Part shown: one piece after another, positions 10,280-22,105 of the stretch
Numbering within the stretch: the stretch's first letter is position 1
How the letters are laid out: each line of letters opens with the position of its first letter
Notes under the pieces: model-generated
The model's input: the letters and a program-made list of their open reading frames with translations, nothing else
Databases searched by the model: none
What the model was told of the DNA's origin: nothing
Assembly (NCBI GenBank): GCA_018398805.1
Contig: JAGFBZ010000259.1
Coordinates: forward strand, 124,001-188,000
Direction of reading: 5' to 3'
DNA from: Hirundichthys speculiger
Lineage: Eukaryota; Chordata; Actinopteri; Beloniformes; Exocoetidae
DNA: 64,000 nt
Program-made: the position numbers and the translations under genes

Positions 10280-10600
10280 CTGTTCTAAATCTACCTTATA
10301 CGGATCTTTTTCAAGTTGTATTACTCTTATTAATACGAGTCCTGACTAGAACCAGGAAATATGACCATATTAGTCCAGTCCTGAGGTCTCTGGCTTCCTG
10401 TCTCTCAGAGAATAGACTTTAAAACAGCTCTACTTGTGTTCAAGTCTCTTCATGGCCCCAAAGTCCATCTCTGACATGTTAGAACCATATGAACCAACCT
10501 GGACTCTGAGAACCTCAGGTAGTGGTCTCCTGCTGGTGTCCAGAGTCAGGACTAAACAAGGTGAAGCTGCATTTCAGTTTTATGCTCCTAAAACCAGTTA
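10280..10600 (+). pseudogene. L2-like LINE C-terminal fragment
   Basis: The plus strand encodes LTRTRKYDHISPVLRSLA. In shifted frames it then gives equivalents of the FKSLHG..P..ISDML and YEP..TLRTSGSGLL blocks that end the ORF of fish L2-like LINEs. Several indels are present. The fragment joins the adjoining hAT element at about 10600. Confidence 0.6.
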
Positions 10601-10602
10601 AC

Positions 10603-11251
10603 AGTTAACAGAACTCAATCTTCCACCTCCCTAAACCCGAATCTTACCTGCGTAAGATCCAGTTGTTACCAGTTGTGCGTCTTAGCGCAGCTGATGTGCT
10701 TTTTTAAAATACTGCAGAACAAATCATTGCATGTGCATTTAAAGATCACGAACAATTAATGTTCCTGTCCCTCCTCAACCAACCAACAGTTTCAGACATA
10801 TCGGAAATAAATTCCTACATCCAACCTTTTCCAGCTTGACACCAGAGACAAAGATCTCCTCGTTTCCTCCACAGCAAACATCTGGACGAGATCATACCAC
10901 AGCTGTACAGACTGACGTGTCTGGCCGTGACTATTCCCACATCCACCACAACTGCTGACCAGACATCCTCTGACCTCAACAGAATAAAAACGTATGACAG
11001 TAATACGGTGATGCGTAATCCAGAGGTAGAGCCGTTTGTGCACGTCCACATGTGACCAGGTGGACGCACATTTATGCCATTTGGACACGCTCTTTTACAC
11101 ACCGACATGCAAATTGTGCTTTACGCAAACTCTGTATCTTGCGATCGCGGGTAGCAGGTGGTCTGAAACTGTACCGAATCCGTACCGGAACCATGACACA
11201 AAGATTGCGGTACGGACCGTACCGTGAGCCACCTACACCGTTGCAACCCTA
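10603..11251 (-). mobile_element. hAT non-autonomous element, GCAACGGTAC family, copy 2
   Basis: Reverse-orientation copy of the element at 41982-42697. The terminus TAGGGTTGCAACGG (reverse of 11238-11251) abuts (TA)n. Its inner half begins GTTAACAGAACTCAATCTTC, which the 41982 copy also has near its right part. The distal TIR is missing because the L2 fragment adjoins it. Confidence 0.7.
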
Positions 11252-11346
11252 ATATATATCTATATATATATCTATATATATATATAGATATAGATATATA
11301 TATATATATATATATAGATATATATATATATATCTATATATATATA
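11251..11346. repeat. (TA)n/(GATA) microsatellite
   Basis: TA tract with interspersed CTA/GATA units, lying between a hAT end and a Tc1 end. Confidence 0.9.
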
Positions 11347-12735
<1,389 letters not shown>

Positions 12736-12805
<70 letters not shown>

Positions 12806-12812
12806 AAGTTAT
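12736..12812. repeat. (CT)n followed by (TA)n
   Basis: About 28 bp of CT then about 45 bp of TA, growing out of the eroded right end of Tc1 element A. Confidence 0.9.
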
Positions 12813-12818
12813 ATATAT

Positions 12819-12908
12819 AAAGTTCAAGGGGGCCAAATACTTTTGCAAGGCACTATATATACATCTATATATAGTGCCTTGCAAAAGTATTTGGCCCCCT
12901 TGAACTTT
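12819..12908. repeat. Perfect 43-bp palindrome made of two Tc1 ends
   Basis: Arms 12819-12861 and 12866-12908 are exact reverse complements with a 4-base loop (CATC). Each arm is the terminus of the same Tc1-like family (GTGCCTTGCAAAAGTATTTG then GCCCCCTTGAACTTT). The right arm is the left end of the composite element B; the left arm is an orphan end facing the other way. Confidence 0.92.
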
Positions 12909-13157
12909 TCAACCTTTTGCCACATTTCAGGCTTCAAACATATGCAAAGATATACAACTTCAATTTCTTTGTCAAGAATCAACAACAAGTGGGACAGAAT
13001 CATGAAGTGGAACAAAATTTATTGGATATTTTTTAACAAATAAAAAACTGAAAAGTGGGGCGTGTAATATTATTTGACCCCCTTGTATTAATCCTCTGCA
13101 GCGCCACCTTCTGCTGCAGTTCCAGCCGTCAGTCTCTTGGGGTTTGTTTCTATCAGT

Positions 13158-13525
13158 TAACCTTCAGGCTCCCCCTCAGGGTGCTCAAGAACTTTTACAG
13201 CTGCACTATCGAGAGCATCCTGTGTGCTTCTTCCCTCAGGCCATCCGCCTGCTTAACTGTGACCACTACTCACATTAAGCATAATATTGAACAGTGACTC
13301 TGCTCTGTTTTATTTGGACTTCATAGTTTTTCTTATCTCCTGCACTGTGTGTTTATTTATTATTTATTACTTATTTAAACTTAATTCTTTTTTTTTCTCC
13401 TGTTTCTTCTTAAAAAAAAAACGTTTGCCCTGTGGGTACAATAACAAATTTTACTGCGCAATGTACAAAGTATAATTGTGTATATAACAAATAAAGATCT
13501 TGAATCTTGAATCTTGAATCTTGAA
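13158..13525 (+). mobile_element. LINE 3' fragment with (TTGAATC)n tail
   Basis: Encodes LKNFYSCTIESIL, then directly SSLRPSACL and related frames of an SFFPQAIRLLN-like ending, so it has an internal deletion. The 3' end is AATAAAGATCTTGAATC followed by three more TTGAATC units. It interrupts the Tc1 B sequence between TTTCTATCAGTT and ATCCAGAGACTAAATTC. Confidence 0.65.
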
Positions 13526-13801
13526 TCATCCAGAGACTAAATTCTGGTCCATTCTTCCTGTAAAACAGCTGGAGCTCAGTGAGGTTGGATGGAGAGCGTT
13601 TGTGAACAGCAGTCTTCAGCTCTTTCCACAGATTCTGGACTGGATTCAGGTCTGGACTTTGACTTGGCCGTTCTAACACCTGGATACGTTTATTTGTGAA
13701 CCGTTCCATTGTAGATTTGTCTTCATGTTCTGGATCATTGTCCTGTTGGAAGATAAATCTCCGTCCCAGTCTCAGGTCTTCTGCTGACTCCAACAGGTTT
13801 T
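13526..13801 (-). pseudogene. Tc1 B transposase, C-terminal piece
   Basis: The minus strand gives RFIFQQDNDPEHEDKST (second catalytic Asp), then [20 protein letters not shown] (with the Glu) and SNLTELQLFYRKN. The frame is open until the hAT insertion at 13802 upstream and the LINE insertion downstream. The matching N-terminal piece is at 17046-17615. Confidence 0.82.
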
Positions 13802-16800
13802 CAGTGCTTAATTTGTAAATCATAAGGTGCAGGAACGCAAAGTACATATGACAGCGCAGGGATGATGAGACGGGCACAGGTCCCGGAACATATACAGAAA
13901 ATGGTGCTAAAAACAACACGCAAATGCCCACTTGCCATGCTGTGGGACTTACAAGCCTCAATTTCAGATAATATCCATGGTATAAATGTTATGACAATAA
14001 TTTACAATTATTTAGGCTGTACTCTGCACAGCACAGGCAATTGCCCACATCACCACAGATGGGACTCACAGTACACAGTCAGCAATTAATTTCTCGACAG
14101 GTCTAACTTGTAAAACATAAAAAAAAAAATCAGAGATTACAATAAATAACACGAAATCTTCCATTATTATTATTTAAAGATTGGCACAGCGGCCTATTAA
14201 TAGACAGTATGCTTACCATATTTAATTGTCCAAAACACTCCACACCACGAGCATGTCCGGATTCTCCTCCCCTCTCTGTTTCAGGTTTTACTGCGTGTGT
14301 CAGTGGCAGCTCTGTGTCCTTTGGCCACCCACGACCTCACGTACGGGACTGGATTGAATTTAGCCAGGGGGGGGGGGTCCAACAAGATTTAGGAAGAGTA
14401 AAGATGATATGGTGGATGTGAGCAGAGATGCACGGTTGGGAGTGCAAATCAAGTTCATTTGAGAAAATCCGCGCTGACATTTAGCACTTGCAATGGGAAT
14501 GCTGTTGACAGCCGCATGTAACGCCATCAGTTCATCAGGTGTGTCGTTTCCATCTGAGTCTCTGTACTTTCTGTAGGGCCGTATGACGGCGCGTGGGTTG
14601 GCAATGTTAAAGCGCTGACACAGCGACTCAACCTCAGTCTCTCCATACAGCGCACCTGCATCCTCGGGCCAATACTGCGCGTAAAGCACCTTCAACTCCT
14701 CAATAAACCTGTTATATCCAGTTTTATCTGGCAACCGGCCTCCCTGGGATAACATACGGTCCTCCAAGTTCTTGGTCACAGTTAGGAAAAACTGCTTGGG
14801 GTCGAGTGTTTTGTCGCTTGATTTTCCTCCATTCAGTGTGACGCCATGGAAAGAGTTTTCCTCAATTCCCCTTTGGCTCAGTTCAGTGTAGCGCCCTGGC
14901 CGATCTGACATTGCCTCAAGTATTCTGATTTCCCGACAAATTGCCTTGTGAGCTGAAATGATGGTAATGTCTCGTTTCTGAAGCTCGACTGAGAGCTCGG
15001 ACAATTCTTGTAATGCATTGCACATTATGCCTAAATTGTTCAAAAACGCATGTGAAGATATGCGCATAGCAAGCCCACTGTATGTTTGCTTCGTGATGCT
15101 AGCACGGGAGGGATCTTCTGATGCAGTTTTGAAATGCTTGTAAAGTGCTGGGTCGTTCTTCCACACTGCTTCAACGGTTCTAAAACTTGATGCCACCCAT
15201 CTAGTGTCTAAAATCCGACCTATTTTGCATAGCTGGACATCTAGGCTCTCAGCAGACTCTCTCAGCTCCATTCGGTTTTTGTTAGATGTGCTATACAGTG
15301 CATATAACTTATCCATCAATATTTTAAAGTGATTTATAGCGCCCATCTCTTTCACTACGTCTGCGACCGCAAGCTCAAGTCTGTGGGCTGAGCAGTGCCA
15401 CAGAGTAATGTTGGGGAAAATGGCCTGGAGCCGACTCGCCACTCCGCTTTTACGCCCTAACATAACAGAAGCACCATCACAAGTTACTCCAATGAGGGTT
15501 TTAGAGAGAAAATCTTGAGTCAAATGCACGCGCTCTAGAGCAGATAATAGATTGTGGACAATACCTTGAGCAGTTAGATCATCTAGCTCGACGAGATCAG
15601 TAAAAATGTTTGCAGGCTTGTCCATATCAGGCAACTGAGTCCTAAGGTATATTATCAAGCAGCTCTTTTTGCTTAAACTGGTTGACTCATCCAGCATTAG
15701 ACTGAGTTTGGGTGCGCACTGTACTATTTTTTCAAACAGTTTCCTTTTCATTTCTTCCGAAATATGTTTCTGTATGTTTACACAAGCAACATTGGAGTGT
15801 AAAATCCTCCCCATATCGAGTCCATTTAACTCTTGGCAATCAATCTCATGTTGGAAGCCATGCGCGGGACGGTGGCGTTTAGCCTCCTTGTACGCTGTGC
15901 GAAATATGCGCGCTGTAGTGGTCATCTGTTCAGACTGACTATTAATTATAGACTGTCCTAAAGTGCCTACTTTAGCCTTCTCAAGAATGCTTGCTGCTGC
16001 TAGGTGAGCCTTGGTACCGGCATGTTCAAATACTTTTTTTCTGAGTGCGCGTTGCTGTTTTTTAATATCTGGAGCAGATGAGCTCACTGTACTTGAAACC
16101 CATTCTTTTGCGAGTTTCATCCCGCCCGTCTTCTCTGGCCCCAACGTCCCACCGCCTTACAAATTGTGCAGCCCAAGCCCGAATTTCCCATACAAAGCCA
16201 GGGGTAGTAAGTCTGCTTCACCTTGAACTGAGCTGCTGTCCAAACAGTTGCGCATCCCATCCCTGACCTGTCGCTGGACGTCCCGCATTCTTCTCCGCCC
16301 AGTGCGGTGTCCTCTCCTTCTGAATCTTCCTGTGAGCGAGCTGATGTCGTGGTTCCCGCCTCTTGCTCCGGCTGCTCTACCGGGGTAGCTGATGCCAGGG
16401 TACCGGCCTGTAACTCTGGCTGTTGGTGTTCCACCTGGCTGACTGCTGGCACTGTAGCTGGCCCCCGCTCCGGCTGGCGCTGAACCTGACCAGCTGCTGC
16501 CACGGTACCAGCCTCCTGCCCCGGCTTGGCTAGCTGTCCGTGAACCTGGCTAGCTGCTGTGGCGCTAGTCTCCTGACTGCTGCAGCTGCCCTCATTGCCG
16601 CTTGTTGCTTTTCTGACTCGTTTTGAAGCATCATGCAACTCTTCCTTCTTTTTGAAAAAAGACAATAAATTCAGCTGTCTTTTTGACATGTTTGCGTTGC
16701 TTGCTGCTTGCTCCCCAGATCCAGCAAATTTCCAACGTTTTTTTTGTCAGGGGCGTGGTTTGCTGGCCCATCTTTTCATAGCATAAACAAATCTCAGACT

Positions 16801-17040
16801 CTTTCAAATGACGTTAAAAATCTTTATAAACAACATGAAATTCTTGGGATTTGTTCTGTCAATGAATTTATCCATATTATTATTTTTTATACATTAAAAA
16901 AAAACTTTTTAATACTATTATTGTTTTATATATATACGAGAGGTGCCGGATCTGCCCAAATAAGTCCCAGAACACAGGGAGGCCAAAATCGAGAGGTGCC
17001 GGATCCTGTTCCGGCAGGATCCGGAAAAAATTAACCCCTG
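13802..17040 (-). mobile_element. hAT transposon carrying a KIAA1586-like transposase
   Basis: The left end is CAGTGCTTAATTTGTAAATC and the right end (reverse) is CAGGGGTTAATTTTTTCCGG, so the TIR is CAGNGNTTAATTT. A 5-bp GTTTT flanks both sides (13797-13801 and 17041-17045), and removing the element restores the Tc1 reading CAACAGGTTTTCTCCCAG. Such 5-bp duplications fit some hAT subgroups rather than the usual 8 bp. At 3.24 kb this is a near full-length autonomous-type copy. Confidence 0.85.
14281..16689 (-). pseudogene. hAT-family transposase, KIAA1586-like, two frameshifts
   Basis: A large minus-strand gene. An N-terminal part (ATG at 16689, MSKRQLNLLSFFKKK, then a low-complexity Ala/Gln/Glu region, then GMGCATVW and CTICKAVG, a Cys-rich finger) is open to 16117. 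A one-base loss near 16151 shifts into a 594-codon frame (16144-14360). That frame has LSLMLDEST near residue 150, CDGASVMLGRKSGVASRL, the LWHCSAHRLELAVAD block, and the C-terminal hAT dimerisation motif AKCQRGFSQMNLICTPNR. A run of C's at 14370-14381 causes a second shift. The natural ending (YVRSWVAKGHRAAT) continues in another frame to a stop at 14281. Total about 800 codons. Vertebrate KIAA1586 is a host gene from the same hAT lineage; this copy sits within intact TIRs and so is a transposon gene. Confidence 0.85.
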
Positions 17041-17045
17041 GTTTT

Positions 17046-17657
17046 CTCCCAGAATGCTCCTGTATTTGGCTCCATCCATCTTCCGTCAGTTTTAACCATC
17101 TTCCCTGTCCCTGCTGAAGAAAAGCAGGCCCAGACCATGATGCTGCCACCACCATGTTTGACAATGGGGATGGTGTGTTCAGGGTGATAAGCTGTGTTGA
17201 TTTTATTCCAAACATATTGTTTTGCATTGTGACCTAAAAGTTTGATTTTGGTTTCATCTGACCAGAGCTCTTTCTTCTACATGTTTGGTGTGTCTCCCAG
17301 GTGGCTTGTGGCAAACTTTAAAGAGACCTTTTATAGATATCTTTGAGAAATGTCTTTCTTCTTGCCACTCTTCCATAAAGGCCAGATTTGTCCAGTGTAG
17401 GACTGATGGTTGTCCTCTGGACAGACTGTCCCACCTCAGCTGTAGATCAGTTCATCCAGAGTGATCATGGGCCTCTTGGCTGCATCTCTGATCAGTCTTC
17501 TCCTTGTTCCAGATGAAAGTTTAGAGGGACGGCCGGGTCTTGGTAGATCTGCAGTGGTCTGATACTCCTTCCATTTCAATATGATTGCAAGGTTCTGCTG
17601 GCAGAACTTTCTACAGCTGATCGGACCCCCAGGCGGCCTGCGGAGCTTCCACTGCAA
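17046..17657 (-). pseudogene. Tc1 B transposase, N-terminal and central piece
   Basis: The minus strand carries the helix-turn-helix part (AIILKWKEYQTTADLPRPGR, then PSKLSSGTRRRLIRDAAKRP). In broken frames it continues through the catalytic core, where the reverse of 17110-17170 ([18 protein letters not shown] motif) is recognisable. It was split from 13526-13801 by the 3.24 kb hAT insertion. Multiple frame changes are present. Confidence 0.75.
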
Positions 17658-18205
17658 GCCGTTTCTTCACCGACGCAAGCTGACAACAACCCTCGCTCCC
17701 GACTGTCCAGGGTGGTAAGGTCTCGCTAGGGTTAGATCGGTGCCTCCATTCCCTGTCTCTGGCTTAGTCAGACATTGCACCATGGACCCACGTCCGGGCG
17801 CCACGTCATCATTATTCGGCAGTTAATTAGATCGAGACTTGTTCCTTTTTTCTTTATTTGTCGGTTAGTTATAGACATCCCGTCAGGACCTGACATTTTG
17901 TTTGTTATGATTCTTTTCCTTCCTTTACTGTCTGTCGTCACTTCCTGTCTGTGCTATAGCCAGAAATCCGAAAACAATTCATATTGATGCGATAATCCTA
18001 AATCTGTGTATACCTATATATATGAATGCCTTATATGTGTCTGTGTTTTATGTCTGTGTCTCAATAAATGTCCTTAAAACCATTTTGATGTCTGTTTTGA
18101 TGTAAAATCAGCCAATTCATCTGAAAAGAACTTACATTCACATCAGAGATTGAAAAATAAAGTTTTCCTCCCTTCTTTTTTTCTTTTTATAAAAATGGAG
18201 GTGGT
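17620..18205. other. Unassigned insertion inside Tc1 B
   Basis: About 580 bp not related to Tc1, lying between its transposase and leader. It contains two ATAAA-type signals (near 18062 and 18160) and a CACGTCCGGGCGCCACGTCA block. It could be part of a retroelement end, but I found no matching terminal repeat. Confidence 0.35.
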
Positions 18206-19004
18206 TATGGAGCCCCGTTTGGGACATAATTCAATGAATAAATCAGTCTATTATTTTGAAATATTTTCCATTATTATGAAATGCATGTTTATTATTATGA
18301 AATATTTCCCATTATTATGATAATGGTTTCGTTTTTCATAAGAATGAGCTTTTACATAATAATGGATTTGTTTTTCATAAGAATGATTGTGTGTCAATCA
18401 CAGCAGAGAGGGCGGAGCCATTTATGTGATTGGCTGCTCTTTCATTCAGGCATAAGCAACAGAACAGTGAATATCGATAGTGGGCGAGAGGTGCAATGTA
18501 TATACTCCAGGCCAGTAGGTGGCAGAATGCACCTCAGTTTACGGAAAAGTTGACATCAACTAAGAAACGTCAAGGGTTCCCGTAGCTCAGTCCAAGCTGC
18601 CATAGCTACAATCGGACTAGCAGCGCACCTTGATGACGCCACGGCCCGCTGCTAACGGGACCTTACGGCCAAAACTAGTCGATGTCAGAGCGTAGAATGG
18701 AGAAGGATCAGCCAATGAGCGTGCAAGTCAACCACTGGCCCCGCCCACTGGCAAAATGTCATTATTATGTAAAAGCTCATTCTTATGAAAAAAGAAGCAA
18801 TTATGTAAAAACTCATTCTTAAATAAAAAAGCCATTCTGAAATAAACTATTATGCTTTAAACTAAGATTAAATAATAATAAAAATATATTTAATAATAAT
18901 TACAGTTTTTCATAATAATGGGAAATATTTCATAATAATGGATATGTATTTCATAATAATAGACTCATTTATTTATTGAGTTATGACCCAAACGGGGCTC
19001 CATA
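18206..19004. mobile_element. Foldback-type MITE with ~50-bp TIR
   Basis: The left TATGGAGCCCCGTTTGGG and right CCCAAACGGGGCTCCATA extend into an inverted repeat of about 50 bp, flanked by TA. The interior is full of CATTATTATGAAAT-type motifs in both orientations, so it can fold on itself. Flanks further out (TAAAAATGGAGGTGGT and reverse of GGTGGTGCCCCCATTC) are also weakly inverted, so the true element may be a little longer. No coding capacity. Confidence 0.8.
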
Positions 19005-20704
19005 GGTGGTGCCCCCATTCTTTTATTAATTATTATTAATTACGAGGTAGAAACACTACACTTGTGAAATCTTTTCGTATCCACATCCAGCTTTAAACTT
19101 CTCCACAACAGTATCTGGGACCTGCCTGGTGTGTTCCTTGGTCTTCATGATGCTCTCTGAGCTTTAACCAGAACCCTGAGACTATCACAGAGCAGGTGCA
19201 TTTATACGGAGACTTGATCACACACAGGTGGATTCTATTGATCATCATCAGTCATTCAGGACAACATTGGATCATTCAGAGATCCTCTCTGAACTTCTGG
19301 AGTCAGTTTGATGCTCTGAAAGTAAAGGGGCAGAATAATACTGCACGTATTACTTTCAAAATATCCAATAAATTTTGTTCTACTTCACGATTGTGTCCGA
19401 TTTGTTGTTGATTCTTGACAATGAATTTAAATTTTATATCTTTATGTTTGAAGCCTGAAATGTGGCAAAAGGTTGAAAATTTCAAGAGGGCCGAATACTT
19501 TCACAGGGAACTGTATATATACATGCCTCACAGCAAGAAAGTTCCTGGTTTGAACCTCGGCAGGGGCCTGTGTGGAGTTTGCATGTTCTCCCTGTGCTTG
19601 TATGGGTTTCCTCCGGGTACTCCGGCTTCCTCCCACAGTCCAAAGACATGCATGTCAGGATAACTGGTGGTTCTAAATTACCCGTAGGAGTGAATGTGAG
19701 TGTGAGTGGTTGTTCGTCTGCATGTGGCCCTGCGATGGACTGGAGACCTGTCCCGGGTGGACCCTTCCTTTCACCCAAAAAGATCTGGGATATGCTCTAG
19801 AGCGGGGCGATACCAGAAATTTTGGTATCGATCCAATACCAGATAAATACAGGGCCAGTATCGCCGATACCGATACCAATACCAATATCTAAACCGTTTC
19901 ATATTAAGCTTAATCTATCATGAACCTTTGTGATTTTTGTCTTTAAAATATTTTGTTAAAGCCAAAAATAGAATTTAGTCAAACTTTATGTCTTCAACAT
20001 TTTTGTATAAATATTCCTTGGAGTTGAATTTCTGTTCATTATATTTTTTTCTAGTCCACCTTTTATATTATATCTTTCAATACTTGTGTAATTTTGTTTG
20101 CACTGTGTGCACTTTCCTGTTGCTTTAACTTTAAAAATGTCCCTGTTGTGGGATAAATAAAGGACTATCTAATGTTATTTTATCTTAGATAACACCTTTC
20201 AGTGGTATACATAACACGTACTGGGTTATTTCAAAGTCTTAACTACATTTTTTTGAGTTTGCTCCAGTAACATTTGACTTAAGTAACATGTACTTTAAAA
20301 GTTAATATGAGTTGATGCTGAAGATGACCACTCTGATCTGCCTGGATAGTCTCTGTTGGAAAGAAAAAAAAAAAGAAAAAAAGCTTGAGTATCGATCTTT
20401 TTACATGAGTATCGTTTGATATCAATAACAGCGTTGGTATCGATTAGGGATGCGCGCAATTAGTCGTCTAAACGATTAAACGTCCGCCCACTTTCTAGTC
20501 GGCACCAGAAATATTAGTCGTTTAAACCAATTTGTGTTTTATTCATGTACAAGGCCGCTTAACTGTCATACAGCCTCCCGCCACTAGTCGGGGCTACAGA
20601 GCTGTCAGACAGCAGCCCCCCCCCCCTCCACGGCAATGATCGAGTAGACTGGAGCTTTAAAACGACACGGTGGGAAGATAGTCTCGCAAAACCAGCACGG
20701 TTTG

Positions 20705-20975
20705 GCGGTACTTTAATCTAGAAAATGAAAACAAGGTAGTATGTAGACTGTGTCAGAAACAACTGGCATAAAATCACTCGACTGGAGCAATGAGCAACCA
20801 CATTCGACTCAAGCATTTGGATGTTAATCTGCGCGAGACGACGGCTGCTGATGCTAGCGGTGCTGATGCTAGCGGTGCTGATGCTAGCGGTGCTGATGCT
20901 AGCGGTGCTAGCCACACTCAGGCCCATTTGACATTGTTTACCCGGAGACGTGTTCTCCCGTCCGGTCTGAGAGGA
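20705..20975 (+). pseudogene. BED zinc-finger remnant of a hAT transposase
   Basis: The plus strand reads VWRYFNLENENKVVCRLCQK, then a stop, then NHSTGAMSNHIRLKHLD. This has the BED layout: aromatic residues, C-x2-C, then H-x4/5-H. The domain binds DNA at the N-terminus of hAT transposases. It is broken by the stop, and everything after a small tandem repeat is missing. Confidence 0.72.
20845..20908 (+). repeat. 15-bp tandem repeat, about four copies
   Basis: GCTGATGCTAGCGGT is repeated four times with no changes, within the hAT remnant. In frame it would encode repeats of ADASG. Confidence 0.92.
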
Positions 20976-21272
20976 TAACGCAGCTCATCACGATAATGAC
21001 TTCGCATGATATGCTTCCACTTAACTTTGTTTCAAATTCTGTTTCAATGTTTCAATAAATTGTGCTAAACTTTCACTGTTTTCTGAGTGTTTTCCATTTT
21101 TTTAGACTAGTCGACTAGTCCTAATTAAAATTTTCGTTAAGTAGACAGGGAAATTAGTCGCCAGGAACATCCCTAGTATCAATATTATCGATATTTGGAT
21201 CGATCCGCCCACCTCTAATAGGCTCCAGCAGATCCCCGTGACCCTGCAGCATAGATGATGGATGGATGAAGT

Positions 21273-21880
21273 TTATAGATTTATGACATTTCATTGTGTT
21301 GAGGCCTATGTCGTACTGATACACATGCAAAGTTTACCAAACCAAACCAAAAACCCCTATTCAATTCAATTCAATAAAAAAAAAAAAAAAAACTTTATTA
21401 ATCCCCCAAGGGGGAAATTCAAGTTTCAGTACACCAGGAGAAATCTGGTGTACTAGGGGAGCTGCTAGTGTCCAGCGCTCCTTTTCATGCCCGGTCCCGT
21501 GGTCCGAGTGCTAACTCCTGGTAACCGCCGTTAGCAGTCGTTAAAACAGTTAACAGTCGTTAGTAGCTAGTCGTTAGCTATCCTGTTATTTATAATTTTA
21601 TTTAGTATTTTTGATATGATTTTGTACATTTGTCTGTTTGTTTTCTCTTTAGATTGTCTTGGAAGCATATAAAAGTTTGCATCATGCATTTTGATACATA
21701 ATGTTCTGTTGAGTAAATGTGTAAGTTTCTAGAATGTTTTCTTTTTAGCTTCAGGGACAGCAGTTTCCTCCTATTAAAGCTTGATGTAAAGCATTTATTT
21801 TGAAACCTAATCACCACCCAGCGGGTCAAAGTAGCAGCTCTGTGTCTCTCTTAGTTTGCATAGATACCCGCACTGGCTTC
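21273..21880. other. Unassigned DNA with a LINE-like tail at 21360-21450
   Basis: TTCAATTCAATTCAAT-poly(A) followed by CTTTATTAATCCCCCAAGGG resembles fish LINE 3' ends, read in reverse. The remainder shows no recognised feature. Confidence 0.4.
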
Positions 21881-21949
21881 CGGACTTCTTTTTTTTTTTT
21901 TTTTATAACGTACATGCCTATAATGCAAGTGAACTTTTACTTCCTTGTA

Positions 21950-22105
21950 CACAGACGCGGATAGAGGAACTGACCGTCCTGCGGCTGGCCCTTTAGTCAA
22001 CACTCTACATCCTCTCCCGGTTCATTTCGTAACTTTCAAAACATGATTAGGTAGAAAACAAGCAACGACTTTGTGACACCGAGAACAACCGATTTCACTC
22101 GAAAG
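21950..22105 (+). promoter_or_regulatory. Possible host promoter / non-coding first exon with splice donor
   Basis: A locally CpG-rich, non-repetitive stretch (GACGCGG, CTGCGGC, CCCGG, TTTCGTAAC, AACGAC, CCGAGAACAACCG, TCGAAAG) ends in a strong donor, GAAAG|GTAAGCGG, with GT at 22106. The sequence to about 22340 stays CpG-rich. No ORF begins here, so it would be 5' UTR. The call rests only on composition and one splice signal; no transcript data. Confidence 0.3.

Larger units (their letters stand above)
12871..19515 (-). mobile_element. Tc1-like transposon B, expanded by nested insertions
   Basis: The two ends (12871-13040 and 19345-19515) are about 170-bp inverted repeats sharing CAACCTTTTGCCACATTTCA and CAAGAATCAACAACAA. 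Between them lie the pieces of a minus-strand transposase (13526-13801 and 17046-17615) and a 5' leader (19010-19344). The rest is later insertion: a LINE fragment (13158-13525), a hAT (13802-17040), unassigned DNA (17620-18205) and a MITE (18206-19004). A 1.6-kb-class element has therefore grown to 6.6 kb. Confidence 0.8.
20445..21175 (+). mobile_element. hAT element with BED-finger remnant, innermost of the nest
   Basis: Ends TAGGGATGCGCGC and reverse TAGGGATGTTCCTGGCGAC. The flanks GTATCGAT (20437-20444) and GTATCAAT (21176-21183) match at 7 of 8. Interior motifs TTAGTCG/CGACTAG recur near both ends. It carries a partial transposase N-terminus and a short tandem repeat (listed separately). 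Confidence 0.82.
19798..21217. mobile_element. hAT element, (C)GATACC/TATCGATCC family
   Basis: Ends TAGAGCGGGGCGATACC and reverse TAGAGGTGGGCGGATCGATC. The flanks ATATGCTC (19790-19797) and ATAGGCTC (21218-21225) agree at 7 of 8 positions, the size expected for a hAT target duplication. It is non-autonomous and itself holds the inner hAT at 20445-21175. Confidence 0.78.
19525..21272 (+). mobile_element. Common teleost ATGG-tailed repeat, split by nested hATs
   Basis: The classical sequence runs from about 19525: GTGTGGAGTTTGCATGTTCT, CCTCCGGGTACTCCGGCTTC, CAAAGACATGCATGT, and GCCCTGCGATGGACTGGAGA. It is interrupted at 19797 and resumes at 21218 with ATAGGCTCCAGCAGATCCCC and the ATGATGGATGGATG tail. 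The interruption is the hAT pair described next. Confidence 0.8.

Noticed and set aside
9591..10422. Plus-strand frames of 134 and 200 codons
   Set aside because: They are antisense to the Rex3 reverse transcriptase, whose motifs are clear on the minus strand.
17620..18205. Solo LTR inside Tc1 B
   Set aside because: I found polyadenylation-like signals but no TG...CA ends with a target repeat, so the class is left open.
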